Shown here piece by piece: positions 10,491 through 20,019 of a DNA stretch of 64,000 nt. Position 1 is the stretch's first letter; every line of letters starts with the position of its first letter. The notes below the pieces were generated by a model. That model did no database searches and had not been told where the DNA came from. It worked only from the letters and a program-made list of their open reading frames with translations. This DNA is from Helicobacter pylori NQ4053 (GTDB lineage Bacteria > Campylobacterota > Campylobacteria > Campylobacterales > Helicobacteraceae), in assembly GCF_000274605.1 (NCBI RefSeq), contig NZ_AKNV01000003.1, positions 62,001-126,000 of the forward strand, written 5' to 3'. Made by a program: the position numbers and the translations under genes.

Positions 10491-11840
10491 ATGTTAAGGC
10501 TTTTGATAGGACTTCTTCTAATGAGTTTTATAAGCTTGCAATCAGCCTCTTGGCAAGAACCCTTAAGAGTGAGTATAGAATTTGTGGATTTGTCTAAAAA
10601 AATCATTCGTTTTCCGGCTCATGATTTGCAAGTGGGGGAGTTTGGTTTTGTCGTTACTAAACTTTCAGATTATGAAATCGTTAATTCTGAAGTGGTCATT
10701 ATCGCCGTTGAAAATGGTGTCGCAACGGCTAAATTCAGAGCGTTTGAGTCTATGAAACAAAGCCATTTACCCACTCCAAGAATGGTCGCTAGAAAGGGGG
10801 ATTTAGTCTATTTTAGGCAATTCAACAACCAAGCGTTTTTAATCGCTCCTAATGATGAACTCTATGAGCAAATCAGAGCGACTAACACCGATATTAATTT
10901 TATTAGTTCTGATTTGTTGGTTACTTTTTTGAATGGGTTTGACCCAAAAATCGCTAATTTAAGAAAAGCGTGTAATGTTTATAGCGTGGGGGTGATTTAT
11001 ATTGTAACCACGAACACGCTCAATATTTTAAGCTGTGAGAGTTTTGAAATTCTAGAAAAAAGAGAGCTGGATACAAGCGGCGTTACTAAAACTTCCACGC
11101 CGTTTTTTTCTAGAGTTGAAGGGATTGATGCAGGCACGCTAGGGAAACTTTTTTCAGGCAGTCAATCTAAAAATTACTTCGCTTACTATGACGCTTTAGT
11201 CAAAAAAGAAAAACGCAAAGAAGTGAGGATTAAAAAGAGGGAAGAAAAGATTGATTCTAGAGAAATTAAACGAGAGTTCAAGCAAGAAGCCATTAAAGAG
11301 CCTAAAAAAGCCAATCAAAGCACAGAAAACGCTCCTACTTTAGAAGAGAAAAACTACCAAAAAGCAGAGCGAAAACTTGATTCTAAAGAAGAAAGGCGCT
11401 ATTTAAGAGATGAAAGGAAAAAAGCCAAAGCCACCAAAAAGGCTATGGAATTGGAAGAAAGAGAAAAAGAGCATGATGAAAAAGACGAAAAAGAGACTGA
11501 AGGAAGAAGAAAAGCTTTAGAAATGGATAAAGGCAATGAAAAAGTCAATACCAAAGAAAATGAGCAAGAAATCAAGCAAGAAGCCATTAAAGAGCCAGAT
11601 AATGGAAATAACGCCACCCAACAAGGCGAAAACAAAAACGCTCCTAAAGAGAACAACGCTCAAAAAGAAGAGAAAAAACCAAATTCTAAAGAAGAAAAAC
11701 GCCGTTTGAAAGAAGAAAAGAAAAAAGCCAAAGCCGAACAAAGAGCGAGAGAATTTGAACAAAGAGCGAAAGAGCATCAAGAAAGAGATGAAAAAGAGCT
11801 TGAAGAGCGAAGAAAGGCGCTAGAAGCGGGTAAAAAATAA
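10491..11840 (+). CDS. pgbA: plasminogen-binding surface protein PgbA
   Basis: 449 residues from the ATG at 10491, preceded by AAGGA at 10481-10485; the in-frame ATG at 10473 inside the previous gene lacks such a site. A signal peptide (RLLIGLLLMSFISLQSA) leads into a ~235-residue globular part. The remaining ~200 residues are a Lys/Glu-rich coiled coil built from two related units that both contain KQEAIKEP and a KEE[RK]R..L..E[RK]KKAKA block. The protein ends ...EAGKK; C-terminal lysine is how HP0508/PgbA binds human plasminogen, according to established work. It starts the stretch followed after one base by the glycolate-oxidase gene. Confidence 0.9.
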   Translation: MLRLLIGLLLMSFISLQSASWQEPLRVSIEFVDLSKKIIRFPAHDLQVGEFGFVVTKLSDYEIVNSEVVIIAVENGVATAKFRAFESMKQSHLPTPRMVARKGDLVYFRQFNNQAFLIAPNDELYEQIRATNTDINFISSDLLVTFLNGFDPKIANLRKACNVYSVGVIYIVTTNTLNILSCESFEILEKRELDTSGVTKTSTPFFSRVEGIDAGTLGKLFSGSQSKNYFAYYDALVKKEKRKEVRIKKREEKIDSREIKREFKQEAIKEPKKANQSTENAPTLEEKNYQKAERKLDSKEERRYLRDERKKAKATKKAMELEEREKEHDEKDEKETEGRRKALEMDKGNEKVNTKENEQEIKQEAIKEPDNGNNATQQGENKNAPKENNAQKEEKKPNSKEEKRRLKEEKKKAKAEQRAREFEQRAKEHQERDEKELEERRKALEAGKK

Positions 11841-11841
11841 C

Positions 11842-13221
11842 ATGTTAGACCAACAACACATTAAATATTTTAAAAACCTAGTAGGGGGAGAGGATTTTTT
11901 CACCGATTTAGCGCATTTGAACGCTTATTGCTATGACGCTACCAAAGAAAGGCATTTGCCTAGCGGTGTGATTTTCCCTAAAAACGAGCAAGAAATCAGC
12001 CAGATTTTAAAATACTGCAACGAGCACCGCATCATCGTTGTGCCTAGGGGGGCTGGGAGCGGTTTTACAGGGGGGGCGTTGAGCGTGAGCGGGGGGCTAG
12101 TTTTAAGCGTAGAAAAACATTTGGATAAGATTTTAGAGATTGACACTAAAAATTTAATCGCTAGAGTAGAACCGGGCGTGATTAACAAGCATTTCCAAAA
12201 CGAAGTGGAAAAATTGGATTTATTCTACCCCCCAGATCCAGCGAGTGAAAATCAAAGCACTTTAGGGGGGAATGTCGCTGAAAATGCCGGTGGCATGCGT
12301 GCGGCTAAATACGGCATCACTAAAGATTATGTCATGGCTTTAAGGGTGGTTTTAGCGAATGGTGAAATCATAAGGGCAGGCAAAAAAACGATCAAAGATG
12401 TCGCCGGCTTTAATGTTGCAGGGCTGATGATCGCTAGTGAGGGGTGTTTGGGCGTGATTTCTGAAATCACTTTAAAGCTTTTAGCCAAACCGCCCCTAAA
12501 ACAAAGCGCGATGGGGGTTTTTAACCATATTGAAGACGCCATGAACGCCGTTTATAAGACAATGAGCAGTGGCGTTACGCCTGTAGCGATGGAATTTTTG
12601 GATAACTTGAGTATCCAAGCGGTTGAAGAGAGATTTTCTAAAGGCTTACCCAAAGACGCTGGAGCGATACTCATCACTCAAGTGGATGGCGTGGTTAAAG
12701 AGCAGATTGCATGGCAACTCAATGAGATAGAAAAGCATTTCAAAGCCAATGGGTGCGTGGATTTTAAGATCGCTCAAAACGAACAAGAAGAGCAGGATTT
12801 ATGGTTTTCAAGGCGTAACGCTTCCCAAAGCATTAGCGTTTATGGTAAAAAGAAATTGAATGAAGACGTGACCGTTCCTAGGGCGAGTTTGCCGAGTTTG
12901 TTGCAAGAAGTCGCCAAAATAAGCCAAAAATACGGCTTTAAAATCCCTTGCTTTGGGCATACGGGCGATGGCAATGTGCATGTGAATATCATGCTAGAAG
13001 ATCCTAAAAAAGATTTAGAAAAAGGCCATAAGGCTATGGAAGAGATTTTTCAGGCCGCTATTAGTTTGGAGGGGACTTTAAGCGGGGAGCATGGCATAGG
13101 CTTGTCTAAAGCCAAATTCATGCCTTTAGCGTTTAATCATAGTGAAATGGAGCTTTTTAGGAACATTAAAAAAGCTCTCGATCCTAACAATATTTTAAAC
13201 CCTTTTAAAATGGGGTTGTAA
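11842..13221 (+). CDS. glcD: FAD-linked 2-hydroxyacid oxidase/dehydrogenase (GlcD-type)
   Basis: 459 residues of the FAD_binding_4 plus FAD-oxidase C-terminal architecture. The flavin-binding stretch has [15 protein letters not shown] near residue 63 and [17 protein letters not shown]. The C-terminal substrate domain has [11 protein letters not shown] and SGEHGIG. Such enzymes oxidise glycolate, D-lactate or D-2-hydroxyglutarate and feed electrons to the membrane chain; H. pylori annotation calls it glycolate oxidase subunit GlcD, but the substrate is not fixed by sequence. It begins one base after pgbA. Confidence 0.88.
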   Translation: MLDQQHIKYFKNLVGGEDFFTDLAHLNAYCYDATKERHLPSGVIFPKNEQEISQILKYCNEHRIIVVPRGAGSGFTGGALSVSGGLVLSVEKHLDKILEIDTKNLIARVEPGVINKHFQNEVEKLDLFYPPDPASENQSTLGGNVAENAGGMRAAKYGITKDYVMALRVVLANGEIIRAGKKTIKDVAGFNVAGLMIASEGCLGVISEITLKLLAKPPLKQSAMGVFNHIEDAMNAVYKTMSSGVTPVAMEFLDNLSIQAVEERFSKGLPKDAGAILITQVDGVVKEQIAWQLNEIEKHFKANGCVDFKIAQNEQEEQDLWFSRRNASQSISVYGKKKLNEDVTVPRASLPSLLQEVAKISQKYGFKIPCFGHTGDGNVHVNIMLEDPKKDLEKGHKAMEEIFQAAISLEGTLSGEHGIGLSKAKFMPLAFNHSEMELFRNIKKALDPNNILNPFKMGL

Positions 13222-13243
13222 GATTCAAAAGCAAGGAAAGTGC

Positions 13244-14008
13244 ATGAAAATCGGTGTTTATGGAGCGAGCGGTCGTATAGGGAAATTACTTTTAGAAGAA
13301 TTAAAGGGGGGGTATAAGGGATTAGAGTTATCTAGCGTGTTTGTCAGGCAAAAATGCGAAACGGATTTCAGCTCTTTTTCACACGCCCCTTTAGTAACCA
13401 ATGATTTAAAAGTGTTTGTGAAAGCTTGCGAATGCGTGGTTGATTTTTCTTTACCTAAAGGCGTGGATCATTTGCTAGAGACTCTTTTAAAATGCCCTAA
13501 AATTTTAGTTTCTGGCACGACCGGTTTAGAAAAAGAAACGCTAGAAAAAATGCAACAATTAGCCTTAAAAGCGCCGCTTTTGCACGCGCACAACATGTCT
13601 TTAGGGATTATGATGCTCAACCAATTAGCCTTTTTAGCTTCTTTGAAATTAAAAGATGCGGATATTGAAATCGTAGAAACGCACCACAATCTCAAAAAAG
13701 ACGCCCCGAGCGGCACGGCGTTGAGTTTGTATGAAACTTGCGCTAAGGCTAGGGGGTATGATGAAAAAAGCGCCCTTACCACTCACAGAGAAGGTTTGCG
13801 CTCTAAAGAAAGCATTGGTATAGCCGCTTTAAGGGGGGGCGATGTCGCCGGGAAGCACACGATAGGGTTTTATTTGGAAGGCGAATACATAGAGCTTAGC
13901 CATACGGCGACTAACCGCTCTATTTTTGCTAAAGGGGCTTTAGAAGTGGCTCTATGGCTTAAGGATAAAGCCGCTAAAAAATATGAAATCAACGAGATGT
14001 TTGGTTGA
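13244..14008 (+). CDS. dapB: 4-hydroxy-tetrahydrodipicolinate reductase
   Basis: 254 residues, normal for DapB. The dinucleotide-binding loop [11 protein letters not shown] is at the N-terminus, with SGTTGLE in the middle. The family signature [16 protein letters not shown] carries the catalytic His and the substrate Lys/Gly-Thr. It makes tetrahydrodipicolinate for diaminopimelate and lysine, thus for peptidoglycan; dapF of the same pathway is also in this window. It starts 22 bases after glcD with an AAGGAAAG ribosome site and ends the operon. Confidence 0.95.
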   Translation: MKIGVYGASGRIGKLLLEELKGGYKGLELSSVFVRQKCETDFSSFSHAPLVTNDLKVFVKACECVVDFSLPKGVDHLLETLLKCPKILVSGTTGLEKETLEKMQQLALKAPLLHAHNMSLGIMMLNQLAFLASLKLKDADIEIVETHHNLKKDAPSGTALSLYETCAKARGYDEKSALTTHREGLRSKESIGIAALRGGDVAGKHTIGFYLEGEYIELSHTATNRSIFAKGALEVALWLKDKAAKKYEINEMFG

Positions 14009-14102
14009 ATGTTTTAATTCTTTTTGTATAAATAATTCACGCTTTTACGATGAAATATTTCCCCTTTTTAGCCTTACTAAAAGGTTTTTACTATACTATA
14101 AG

Positions 14103-14267
14103 GGATATTGCTAACGATTAAGCTGTATTGGAAGAGTTTATTTTGCAAGAATTAATCTTGCCTTGTGTGATTAGTAACACAAGGCAAGTGTGGTAAACCC
14201 TACTACAATTTCAATTCAAGGAGCCTAACTAAAATAAAAGGAGAAATTTTAGTTAGGGCTTTATTAT
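14103..14267 (+). ncRNA. candidate small RNA downstream of dapB
   Basis: The 430-base gap after dapB holds a compact transcript-like unit. A -10-like run (ACTATACTATAAGG, 14090-14103) is followed by a perfect 12-bp hairpin (stems 14157-14168 and 14177-14188, 8-base loop). A 12-bp terminator hairpin follows (14224-14235 with 14246-14257) with the tail GCTTTATTATA. No ORF of note lies inside. I infer a ~165-nt noncoding RNA; its ends are estimates and I do not recognise it. Confidence 0.5.
14224..14267 (+). terminator. rho-independent terminator hairpin
   Basis: A 12-bp stem CCTAACTAAAAT / ATTTTAGTTAGG with a 10-base loop, followed by GCTTTATTAT. It would end transcription of the candidate small RNA and perhaps readthrough from dapB. 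Confidence 0.65.
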
Positions 14268-14438
14268 AGCAAAAATTATCAAGGATTACAAAGGGTAGCG
14301 TTTCTGGTTGGGATTTAGGGCGTTATTTTGATTGTTTTGAGTTTCATTTACTTTTTGTTTCATAATAAATCTTAACTATCATAGACGCATGATTAAAGTA
14401 TGTAAGTTATTAAAAATTTTAAAACAAAAGGATATAAA

Positions 14439-14627
14439 ATGAAAACCATTAGAAATAGCGTGTTCATTGGAGCGTCTTTACTCGGCGGTTGCACTAGCGT
14501 TGAGACTTATTTTGACGCTTTGCGTGTTGCTTGCGTTAAAGACGCTGTTATAGAGAAAGAAGCACGCCACACACCCAAAGACTTTGGTAGCCCTTATTTT
14601 AGCAATCAAACTGATATTGGGTTTTAG
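14439..14627 (+). CDS. small lipoprotein, function unknown
   Basis: 62 residues. MKTIRNSVFIGASLLGGC is a lipoprotein signal peptide with the lipobox L-L-G-G-C near residue 18, so the mature part is only ~45 residues. An AAAGGA ribosome site precedes the ATG. It matches the position of HP0511. I recognise no domain. It stands alone between two gene-poor gaps. Confidence 0.75.
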   Translation: MKTIRNSVFIGASLLGGCTSVETYFDALRVACVKDAVIEKEARHTPKDFGSPYFSNQTDIGF

Positions 14628-14719
14628 GGTTTTTTCTTCTTAAAAAATGTTTTGGCTTTTTTGTTAAATGTTGATTGAGCCAAGCATTTCAAAAATTTCA
14701 AAACACAAAAAACACAGGA

Positions 14720-14946
14720 TTAAAACAAATTTTTTGCTTTTTCAAGAATAGTGAAGCGCTCAAACGCTAAAGACACAGGCTTTTTTAGGCTGATATTGGG
14801 GGAGAGTTTGGCTTTCACTTTGTGTCCCTATAATTAGGGATTTTACAGAGCTTGAGCGTCCCAAGTGCGTTCGATTTCTCACGCATCACATCTTTAAAGG
14901 CGTAACTCCCGACACTTCTTGCTGTAGATACGAATGCATGGGGATA
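14720..14946 (-). pseudogene. frameshifted coding remnant, unidentified
   Basis: Read on the minus strand, the frame from 14946 gives a protein-like string (including SVGSYAFKDVMREKSNALG and KLCKIPNYRDTK) up to a stop at 14815-14817. A one-base shift continues it as VKAKLSPNISLKKP..FERFTILEKAKNLF to a stop at 14720. There is no start codon at the beginning and a stop lies just upstream. It looks like the tail of a lost gene, but I cannot name it. Confidence 0.35.
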
Positions 14947-15066
14947 TTATAAATGAGTAGCATTCATTCCAAACGCTAAAAATGTTGGGGGATTTCTGCT
15001 AAGTTGTTTTAAAACTTTATTTTATAGTTTTAGGTTTTATTTTATTGTAAAATTCTTAAGGAGATA

Positions 15067-15093
15067 GGGGGTATTTTGAAATCATTCTCCCCC
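15067..15093 (-). repeat. dispersed intergenic element, copy 1
   Basis: On the minus strand it reads GGGGGAGAATGATTTCAAAA then TACCCCC. The same core occurs in two other intergenic gaps of this window (17506-17527 and 36594-36619), here in the opposite orientation. G/C ends can pair, so the RNA could fold into a hairpin. Confidence 0.7.
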
Positions 15094-15352
15094 TTTTAAC
15101 CCCCCCAAAACTAAACCCCCCTAACCCCAAAAGACCGTATCACAAGAAATCATCGCTCGCTTTTCGCAAGCTCTTTTAACATTTATCTTAAAAAATGCTT
15201 TTAAGCTATTTTTTAAATTTTATGATCAATACCCTATTAAAATAAAACCAAAAAGCAAAGAAAATCAATTTTTCCAACCACTTTTTTTAAGAACAAGGCA
15301 TTTTTGCCCTATTCTAAATTGTTAAAATGGGATTATTAACCCACTCATTGTT

Positions 15353-16798
15353 TTAGCATGAATAAGTGGTGATAAATTCAAAAGGATGGGGCTTGCTCTC
15401 CCATGGGAACACTTCAGCGTTGAATTTAAGAGACTGATAGGCTTGAATAAATTCTTCGCTAAAGACCTGCCCCTCTTTTAAATACTGCTTATCGGCTAGC
15501 ATTTCTTCTAACGATCTCCTTAAAGTGTGGGGCATTTGTTTGATACCCTTTTCTCTGATTTCGTCCAAAGTTAGCTTGAAAAGGTTAATGTCCATCGCTT
15601 CGCCGGGATCCATTTTATTTTTAATGCCATCAATGCCCGCCATTAAAATAGCCCCAAAAGCCAAGTAGGGGTTTGATGAGCTGTCCGGGAATCTGAATTC
15701 AAACCTCGCGCTGTTTTTAGAAATCCCATAAGGGATACGCACGCTCGCACTCCTGTTATTAGCCGAATAGGTTAAAATAGATGGGGCTTCATATCCCGGA
15801 ATCAAGCGTTTGTAAGAATTAGTGGAAGCGTTAGTGAAAGCGGCTAACCCTCTAGCGTGGCGCAACACGCCCCCTAAAAAATGCAACGCAAACTCACTCA
15901 AGCCCTTGTAAGCTTCGCCGCTAAAAAGGTTTTCGTTGTTTTTCCAAACGCTCACATGGGTGTGCATCCCGCTCCCGTTATCCCCATATAGGGGTTTTGG
16001 CATGAAAGTGGCGGTTTTCCCATTTAAATGAGCGACCATTTTAACCACATATTTGAGTTTTTGGACATTATCAGCGGCTTCCACTAAATCCCCAAATTTT
16101 ACGCCCACCTCGCCTTGCGCTTGCGCGACTTCATGATGGACGACAAAAGTTTCTAACCCCACTTGGTTTAAGACTTTCACAATTTCAGTGCGAATATCCA
16201 TCATCGTATCCGTTGGCGGTACAGGCAAATAGCCTCCTTGCTTGCCCGGTCTATGCCCAAAATTCACGCCATTTTCAAAGCTTCTATCCCTATTCCATTC
16301 GCCCTCTTCGCTATCCACTTCATAGTATTGGGAATTGGAAGCGTCTTTAATCTTAATGGAATCAAAGATAAAAAATTCATTCTCCGCGCCAAAATAAGCC
16401 ACATCGCCCAAACCTGAATCTTTTAAATGCTGTAAGGCTTTTTTAGCGATACTTCTAGGGCATTTCTCATAAGGCTGGTTTTTATACACATCATACACAT
16501 CGCAAAACACGACCACGCTCACATCCGCGCTAAAAGGGTCAATGAAATAACGCACCAAATCGGGGGTTAAAATCATATCGGAGTGTTCAATGCCTTGCCA
16601 GCCTTTAAAACAACTCGCATCAAAAGGAATCCCCTCTTTAAGCATGCCATGCGTTAAAGCCCCAAAAGAATAAGCGATGTGATTCCAAGTGCCTTTAATA
16701 TCGCTGAATCTAAAATCCACAAATTCCACTTCATTTTCTTTGCAAAATTCAAAAAATTCTTTGATCTTGCTTTCACTATTTTGAGTTCTTACTATCAT
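15353..16798 (-). CDS. glnA: glutamine synthetase type I
   Basis: 481 residues of the GlnA family, assimilating ammonium into glutamine with ATP. Visible motifs are [23 protein letters not shown] (ATP/glutamate site) and [14 protein letters not shown]. The region that holds the adenylylated Tyr in enteric enzymes reads NLFKLTLDE, with Phe in place of Tyr, so it cannot be adenylylated there; this agrees with what is known for H. pylori GlnA. The ATG at 16798 follows AAAGGTGG. It is transcribed alone and leftward, with gene-poor DNA on both sides. In H. pylori it also handles ammonia released by urease. Confidence 0.96.
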   Translation of the reverse strand: MIVRTQNSESKIKEFFEFCKENEVEFVDFRFSDIKGTWNHIAYSFGALTHGMLKEGIPFDASCFKGWQGIEHSDMILTPDLVRYFIDPFSADVSVVVFCDVYDVYKNQPYEKCPRSIAKKALQHLKDSGLGDVAYFGAENEFFIFDSIKIKDASNSQYYEVDSEEGEWNRDRSFENGVNFGHRPGKQGGYLPVPPTDTMMDIRTEIVKVLNQVGLETFVVHHEVAQAQGEVGVKFGDLVEAADNVQKLKYVVKMVAHLNGKTATFMPKPLYGDNGSGMHTHVSVWKNNENLFSGEAYKGLSEFALHFLGGVLRHARGLAAFTNASTNSYKRLIPGYEAPSILTYSANNRSASVRIPYGISKNSARFEFRFPDSSSNPYLAFGAILMAGIDGIKNKMDPGEAMDINLFKLTLDEIREKGIKQMPHTLRRSLEEMLADKQYLKEGQVFSEEFIQAYQSLKFNAEVFPWESKPHPFEFITTYSC

Positions 16799-16945
16799 TA
16801 ACCACCTTTAATTGTTATGAATTGAGTTTGATTGATAGGGGTGATTATAGCATTTATGGGGTAAAAAAGTAAAATTGACGTTCTAAATTTTTAGAGACTA
16901 AAAACCACCTTTTTTAAAATTTTGGCATTCTGTTTTCTTTTTTTG

Positions 16946-16983
16946 TGGTAATATTCGTTTGCTAGCTATTAGGTATAGTTAGC
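16946..16983 (+). promoter_or_regulatory. extended -10 and 5' stem-loop ahead of the 69-residue ORF
   Basis: TGGTAATAT (16946-16954) is an extended -10. A 9-bp stem with one G-U pair (16961-16969 with 16975-16983, loop TAGGT) sits where the transcript should begin, so the mRNA may carry a capped 5' hairpin. The coding start is 50 bases further on. Confidence 0.45.
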
Positions 16984-17033
16984 CATATCCTAGAAATAGG
17001 GGTATGATTTTAAATTTCATATAAGGAAATATT

Positions 17034-17243
17034 ATGAAAAAAAATAAAGATAACTTTACTGTTTCAGATGGCGTTTACTATGATAGATACGGCAACCCTT
17101 TAAAAGGTGGTGCTATACAAGTTTGTAGAGCCAAACATTTGAATGGTGGTCTTAAGCAGACTTTAGATCAAAATGAAGAACTTAAGAAAGCACTCTTTTA
17201 TTCACTTTCTCTTCTTTCTACTATGGGTATTAGATTTCAATAA
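17034..17243 (+). CDS. small protein, function unknown
   Basis: 69 residues starting MKKNKDNFTVSDGVYYDRYG, no signal peptide; the C-terminal third (ALFYSLSLLSTMG) is mildly hydrophobic. AAGGAAAT lies 5-11 bases before the ATG, and a promoter-like extended -10 plus a stem-loop lie upstream, so expression is plausible. It corresponds in position to HP0513. I recognise no family. Confidence 0.6.
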   Translation: MKKNKDNFTVSDGVYYDRYGNPLKGGAIQVCRAKHLNGGLKQTLDQNEELKKALFYSLSLLSTMGIRFQ

Positions 17244-17505
17244 AAAAGTATCATAGTTAAACTCTTGCATCCACATGGGTGCGAGTTGGTCAAGGCAATT
17301 AGCTTTTGTAGTTAAGAAAATGCCTTTAAAGGTTTTTAAATCAATGTTTTGTTGAATATGGAGTTTTTATTTTGACTCCGCTCCAATCAAGCGTTGATAA
17401 TAAAATTTAAATTAAACAATGGAGAACTTGACTTTAATTTTAATTTTAATTTTAGCCAAGCGATAACTTCTTAAAGCGTTCGTAGGGTTTTAGGGGATTT
17501 TGAGA

Positions 17506-17527
17506 GGGGGATTATTTCAAAATACCC
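17506..17527 (+). repeat. dispersed intergenic element, copy 2
   Basis: GGGGGATTATTTCAAAATAC then CC. Flanking similarity to copy 3 extends leftward: both have CAAGCG..A..TT..TTAAAGCGTT..TAGG in the preceding ~50 bases. This shows a unit of about 75 bases rather than chance matches of the core. Confidence 0.65.
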
Positions 17528-17655
17528 AACTACCCCCTTAAAGTTTTATAAAAACATCATTAAAAAGCTTAAAAACAAACTTCTTTCAAAAAAATTAAAA
17601 AAATTTTAGCGATCAACATTTGATGAGAATAGAGCCTTTTTTATTATAAAAAGAG

Positions 17656-17661
17656 TATAAT
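17656..17661 (+). promoter_or_regulatory. -10 box of rplI operon
   Basis: TATAAT at the expected distance (about 30 bases) before the rplI start. It would drive rplI and the closely packed hslV, hslU, era and csd6 genes. Confidence 0.6.
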
Positions 17662-17692
17662 TACAAATTACTTACAACTTAAAGGGGATATA

Positions 17693-18142
17693 ATGAAAGT
17701 TCTATTATTAGAAGATGTGAAAAATTTAGGCAAAGCAGGTGAAGTGTGTGAGGTTAAAGATGGTTATGGGAATAACTTTTTAATCGCTAACCAAAAAGCC
17801 AAACTCGCCACTAACGAAGTGATCAATAAATACAAAGCCGAAGTTAAAAAGAAAGCGGAAAAAGAAGCCCTAGAAAAGGCGCAAAAATTGCAAATGGTAG
17901 AAACCTTACAAACCATCACGCTGACTATCCACAAAAAAGTTGGCGCGAACGGCTCTTTATTTGGAGCGATCACTAAGGAAGAAATCACGGAGCGTTTGAA
18001 AGAACAGCATGCGAGTTTAAATTTAGATAAAAAAGACATTGAACTCAAACACCCGATTAAAAGCACAGGGATTTATGAGATTGAAGTCAAGCTTGGATCG
18101 GGGATTGCGGGCGTGTTTAAAATTGATGTGGTGGCTGAGTAG
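17693..18142 (+). CDS. rplI: 50S ribosomal protein L9
   Basis: 149 residues, normal length. The N-terminal rRNA-binding domain reads [20 protein letters not shown] with the signature [14 protein letters not shown] long connecting helix rich in Lys/Glu ([14 protein letters not shown]) and a C-terminal domain with NGSLFGAIT follow. AAAGGGG precedes the ATG. It is first in a compact operon, with hslV 3 bases behind. Confidence 0.97.
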   Translation: MKVLLLEDVKNLGKAGEVCEVKDGYGNNFLIANQKAKLATNEVINKYKAEVKKKAEKEALEKAQKLQMVETLQTITLTIHKKVGANGSLFGAITKEEITERLKEQHASLNLDKKDIELKHPIKSTGIYEIEVKLGSGIAGVFKIDVVAE

Positions 18143-18145
18143 AAA

Positions 18146-18688
18146 ATGTTTGAAGCGACGACGATCCTAGGCTATAGAGGGGAATTGAATCATAAAAAGT
18201 TCGCGCTCATTGGAGGCGATGGGCAGGTAACTTTGGGTAATTGCGTGGTCAAAGCCAATGCGACAAAAATCAGAAGCTTGTATCACAACCAGGTTTTAAG
18301 CGGATTTGCCGGAAGCACCGCGGACGCTTTTAGTTTGTTTGATATGTTTGAACGCATTTTAGAGAGTAAAAAGGGGGATTTGTTTAAAAGCGTAGTAGAT
18401 TTCAGCAAAGAATGGCGCAAGGATAAGTATTTACGCCGATTGGAAGCGATGATGATCGTTTTAAATTTGGATCACATTTTTATTTTGAGCGGCATGGGCG
18501 ATGTTTTAGAGGCTGAAGACAATAAGATCGCTGCTATTGGGAGTGGGGGGAATTTTGCTTTGAGCGCAGCTAGGGCTTTGGATCATTTCGCTCATTTAGA
18601 GCCAAGAAAACTCGTAGAAGAGTCCTTAAAAATCGCAGGGGATCTTTGCATTTACACCAACACGAATATTAAAATTTTGGAGCTTTAA
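18146..18688 (+). CDS. hslV: HslV protease subunit of HslUV
   Basis: 180 residues of the proteasome-beta-like family. HslV works as an N-terminal-threonine protease. Here the conserved TTILGYR follows four residues (MFEA), so Thr5 would have to be exposed by processing rather than by simple Met removal. GGDGQVTLG and [11 protein letters not shown] are typical, and the C-terminus is complete. It pairs with the ATPase HslU, whose gene overlaps by one base. Confidence 0.95.
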   Translation: MFEATTILGYRGELNHKKFALIGGDGQVTLGNCVVKANATKIRSLYHNQVLSGFAGSTADAFSLFDMFERILESKKGDLFKSVVDFSKEWRKDKYLRRLEAMMIVLNLDHIFILSGMGDVLEAEDNKIAAIGSGGNFALSAARALDHFAHLEPRKLVEESLKIAGDLCIYTNTNIKILEL

Positions 18689-20019
18689 TGTCTAAATTGA
18701 ATATGACCCCAAGAGAAATTGTCGCTTATTTGGATGAATACATCATTGAGCAAAAGGAGGCTAAAAAGTTTATCGCTATCGCTTTAAGGAATCGTTACAG
18801 GCGTTTGCAACTGGAAAAATCCTTACAAGAAGAAATCACGCCTAAAAACATTTTAATGATTGGCTCTACTGGCGTGGGTAAAACGGAAATAGCAAGAAGA
18901 ATGGCAAAAATCATGAAACTCCCCTTTGTGAAAGTGGAAGCGAGCAAATACACAGAAGTGGGTTTTGTGGGGCGCGATGTGGAGTCTATGGTAAGGGATT
19001 TAGTCAATAACAGCGTGCTTTTAGTGGAAAATGAGCATAAAGAAAAATTAAAAGACAAGATTGAAGAGGCGGTTGTAGAAAAAATCGCTAAAAAACTCCT
19101 ACCCCCCTTGCCTAGTGGCGTGAGTGAAGAGAAAAAACAAGAATACGCTAACAGCCTTTTAAAAATGCAACAAAGGATCGCACAAGGCGAGTTGGATAGT
19201 AGAGAAATTGAAATTGAAGTGCGTAAAAAAAGCATAGAGATTGATTCCAATGTGCCGCCTGAAATTTTAAGGGTTCAAGAAAATTTGATTAAGGTTTTCC
19301 ATAAAGAACAGGATAAAGTCAAAAAAACTTTAAGCGTTAAAGAGGCTAAAGAAGCCCTAAAAGCAGAAATCAGCGACACGCTTTTAGATGGCGAAGCCAT
19401 TAAAATGGAGGGTTTGAAGCGTGCGGAAAGTTCAGGGGTGATTTTTATTGATGAAATTGATAAGATCGCTGTCAGCTCTAAAGAAGGAAGCCGTCAAGAT
19501 CCCAGTAAAGAGGGGGTTCAAAGGGATTTGTTGCCGATTGTAGAGGGGAGTGTGGTGAATACGAAGTATGGTTCTATTAAAACAGAGCATATTCTATTCA
19601 TTGCGGCAGGGGCTTTTCATCTTTCTAAACCGAGCGATCTCATCCCTGAATTACAGGGGCGTTTCCCTTTAAGGGTGGAGTTAGAAAATTTAACCGAAGA
19701 AATCATGTATATGATTTTAACCCAAACTAAAACCTCTATCATCAAGCAATACCAAGCCCTTTTAAAAGTGGAGGGCGTAGAAATTGCGTTTGAAGACGAT
19801 GCGATCAAAGAGTTAGCCAAACTTTCTTATAACGCCAATCAAAAAAGCGAAGATATAGGCGCTAGAAGGTTGCACACCACCATTGAAAAAGTGCTAGAAG
19901 ACATTAGTTTTGAAGCGGAGGATTATTCGGGGCAAAATATTACTATCACTAAAGAATTGGTTCAATCAAAGCTAGAGGATTTAGTGGCTGATGAAAATTT
20001 GGTGAAGTATATTTTATGA
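18688..20019 (+). CDS. hslU: HslU unfoldase ATPase of HslUV
   Basis: 443 residues. N-terminal [17 protein letters not shown], Walker [17 protein letters not shown] near residue 57, the pore loop stretch [12 protein letters not shown], Walker [12 protein letters not shown], and the sensor region ENLTEEIMY. The C-terminus ends LVKYIL, the tail that docks into HslV. It unfolds substrates with ATP and feeds HslV. It overlaps hslV by one base and era by 1-4 bases, so all are translationally coupled. Confidence 0.97.
   Translation: MSKLNMTPREIVAYLDEYIIEQKEAKKFIAIALRNRYRRLQLEKSLQEEITPKNILMIGSTGVGKTEIARRMAKIMKLPFVKVEASKYTEVGFVGRDVESMVRDLVNNSVLLVENEHKEKLKDKIEEAVVEKIAKKLLPPLPSGVSEEKKQEYANSLLKMQQRIAQGELDSREIEIEVRKKSIEIDSNVPPEILRVQENLIKVFHKEQDKVKKTLSVKEAKEALKAEISDTLLDGEAIKMEGLKRAESSGVIFIDEIDKIAVSSKEGSRQDPSKEGVQRDLLPIVEGSVVNTKYGSIKTEHILFIAAGAFHLSKPSDLIPELQGRFPLRVELENLTEEIMYMILTQTKTSIIKQYQALLKVEGVEIAFEDDAIKELAKLSYNANQKSEDIGARRLHTTIEKVLEDISFEAEDYSGQNITITKELVQSKLEDLVADENLVKYIL

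Larger units (their letters stand above)
14628..15352. other. 725-base gap between the small lipoprotein and glnA
   Basis: No intact gene is seen. The gap holds a frameshifted minus-strand coding remnant (14720-14946), a copy of a dispersed intergenic element (15067-15093), and C-rich runs at about 15100-15125. The rest is AT-rich without visible structure. Confidence 0.6.
17244..17692. other. 449-base gap upstream of rplI
   Basis: No gene seen. It holds a small hairpin (around 17269-17284, GCATCC..GGGTGC), three tandem TTTAAT-type hexamers near 17433-17453, the second copy of the dispersed intergenic element at 17506-17527, and the rplI promoter at its end. Confidence 0.6.

Noticed and set aside
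12068..12076. G-rich runs in glcD and dapB as phase switches
   Set aside because: Runs of 7 G occur in several housekeeping genes here and are in frame; no repeat or surface-protein context supports a switch.
18795..19250. 151-codon minus-strand frame opposite hslU
   Set aside because: Antisense shadow of the Walker A region; low-complexity Ser/Leu composition and no ribosome site.
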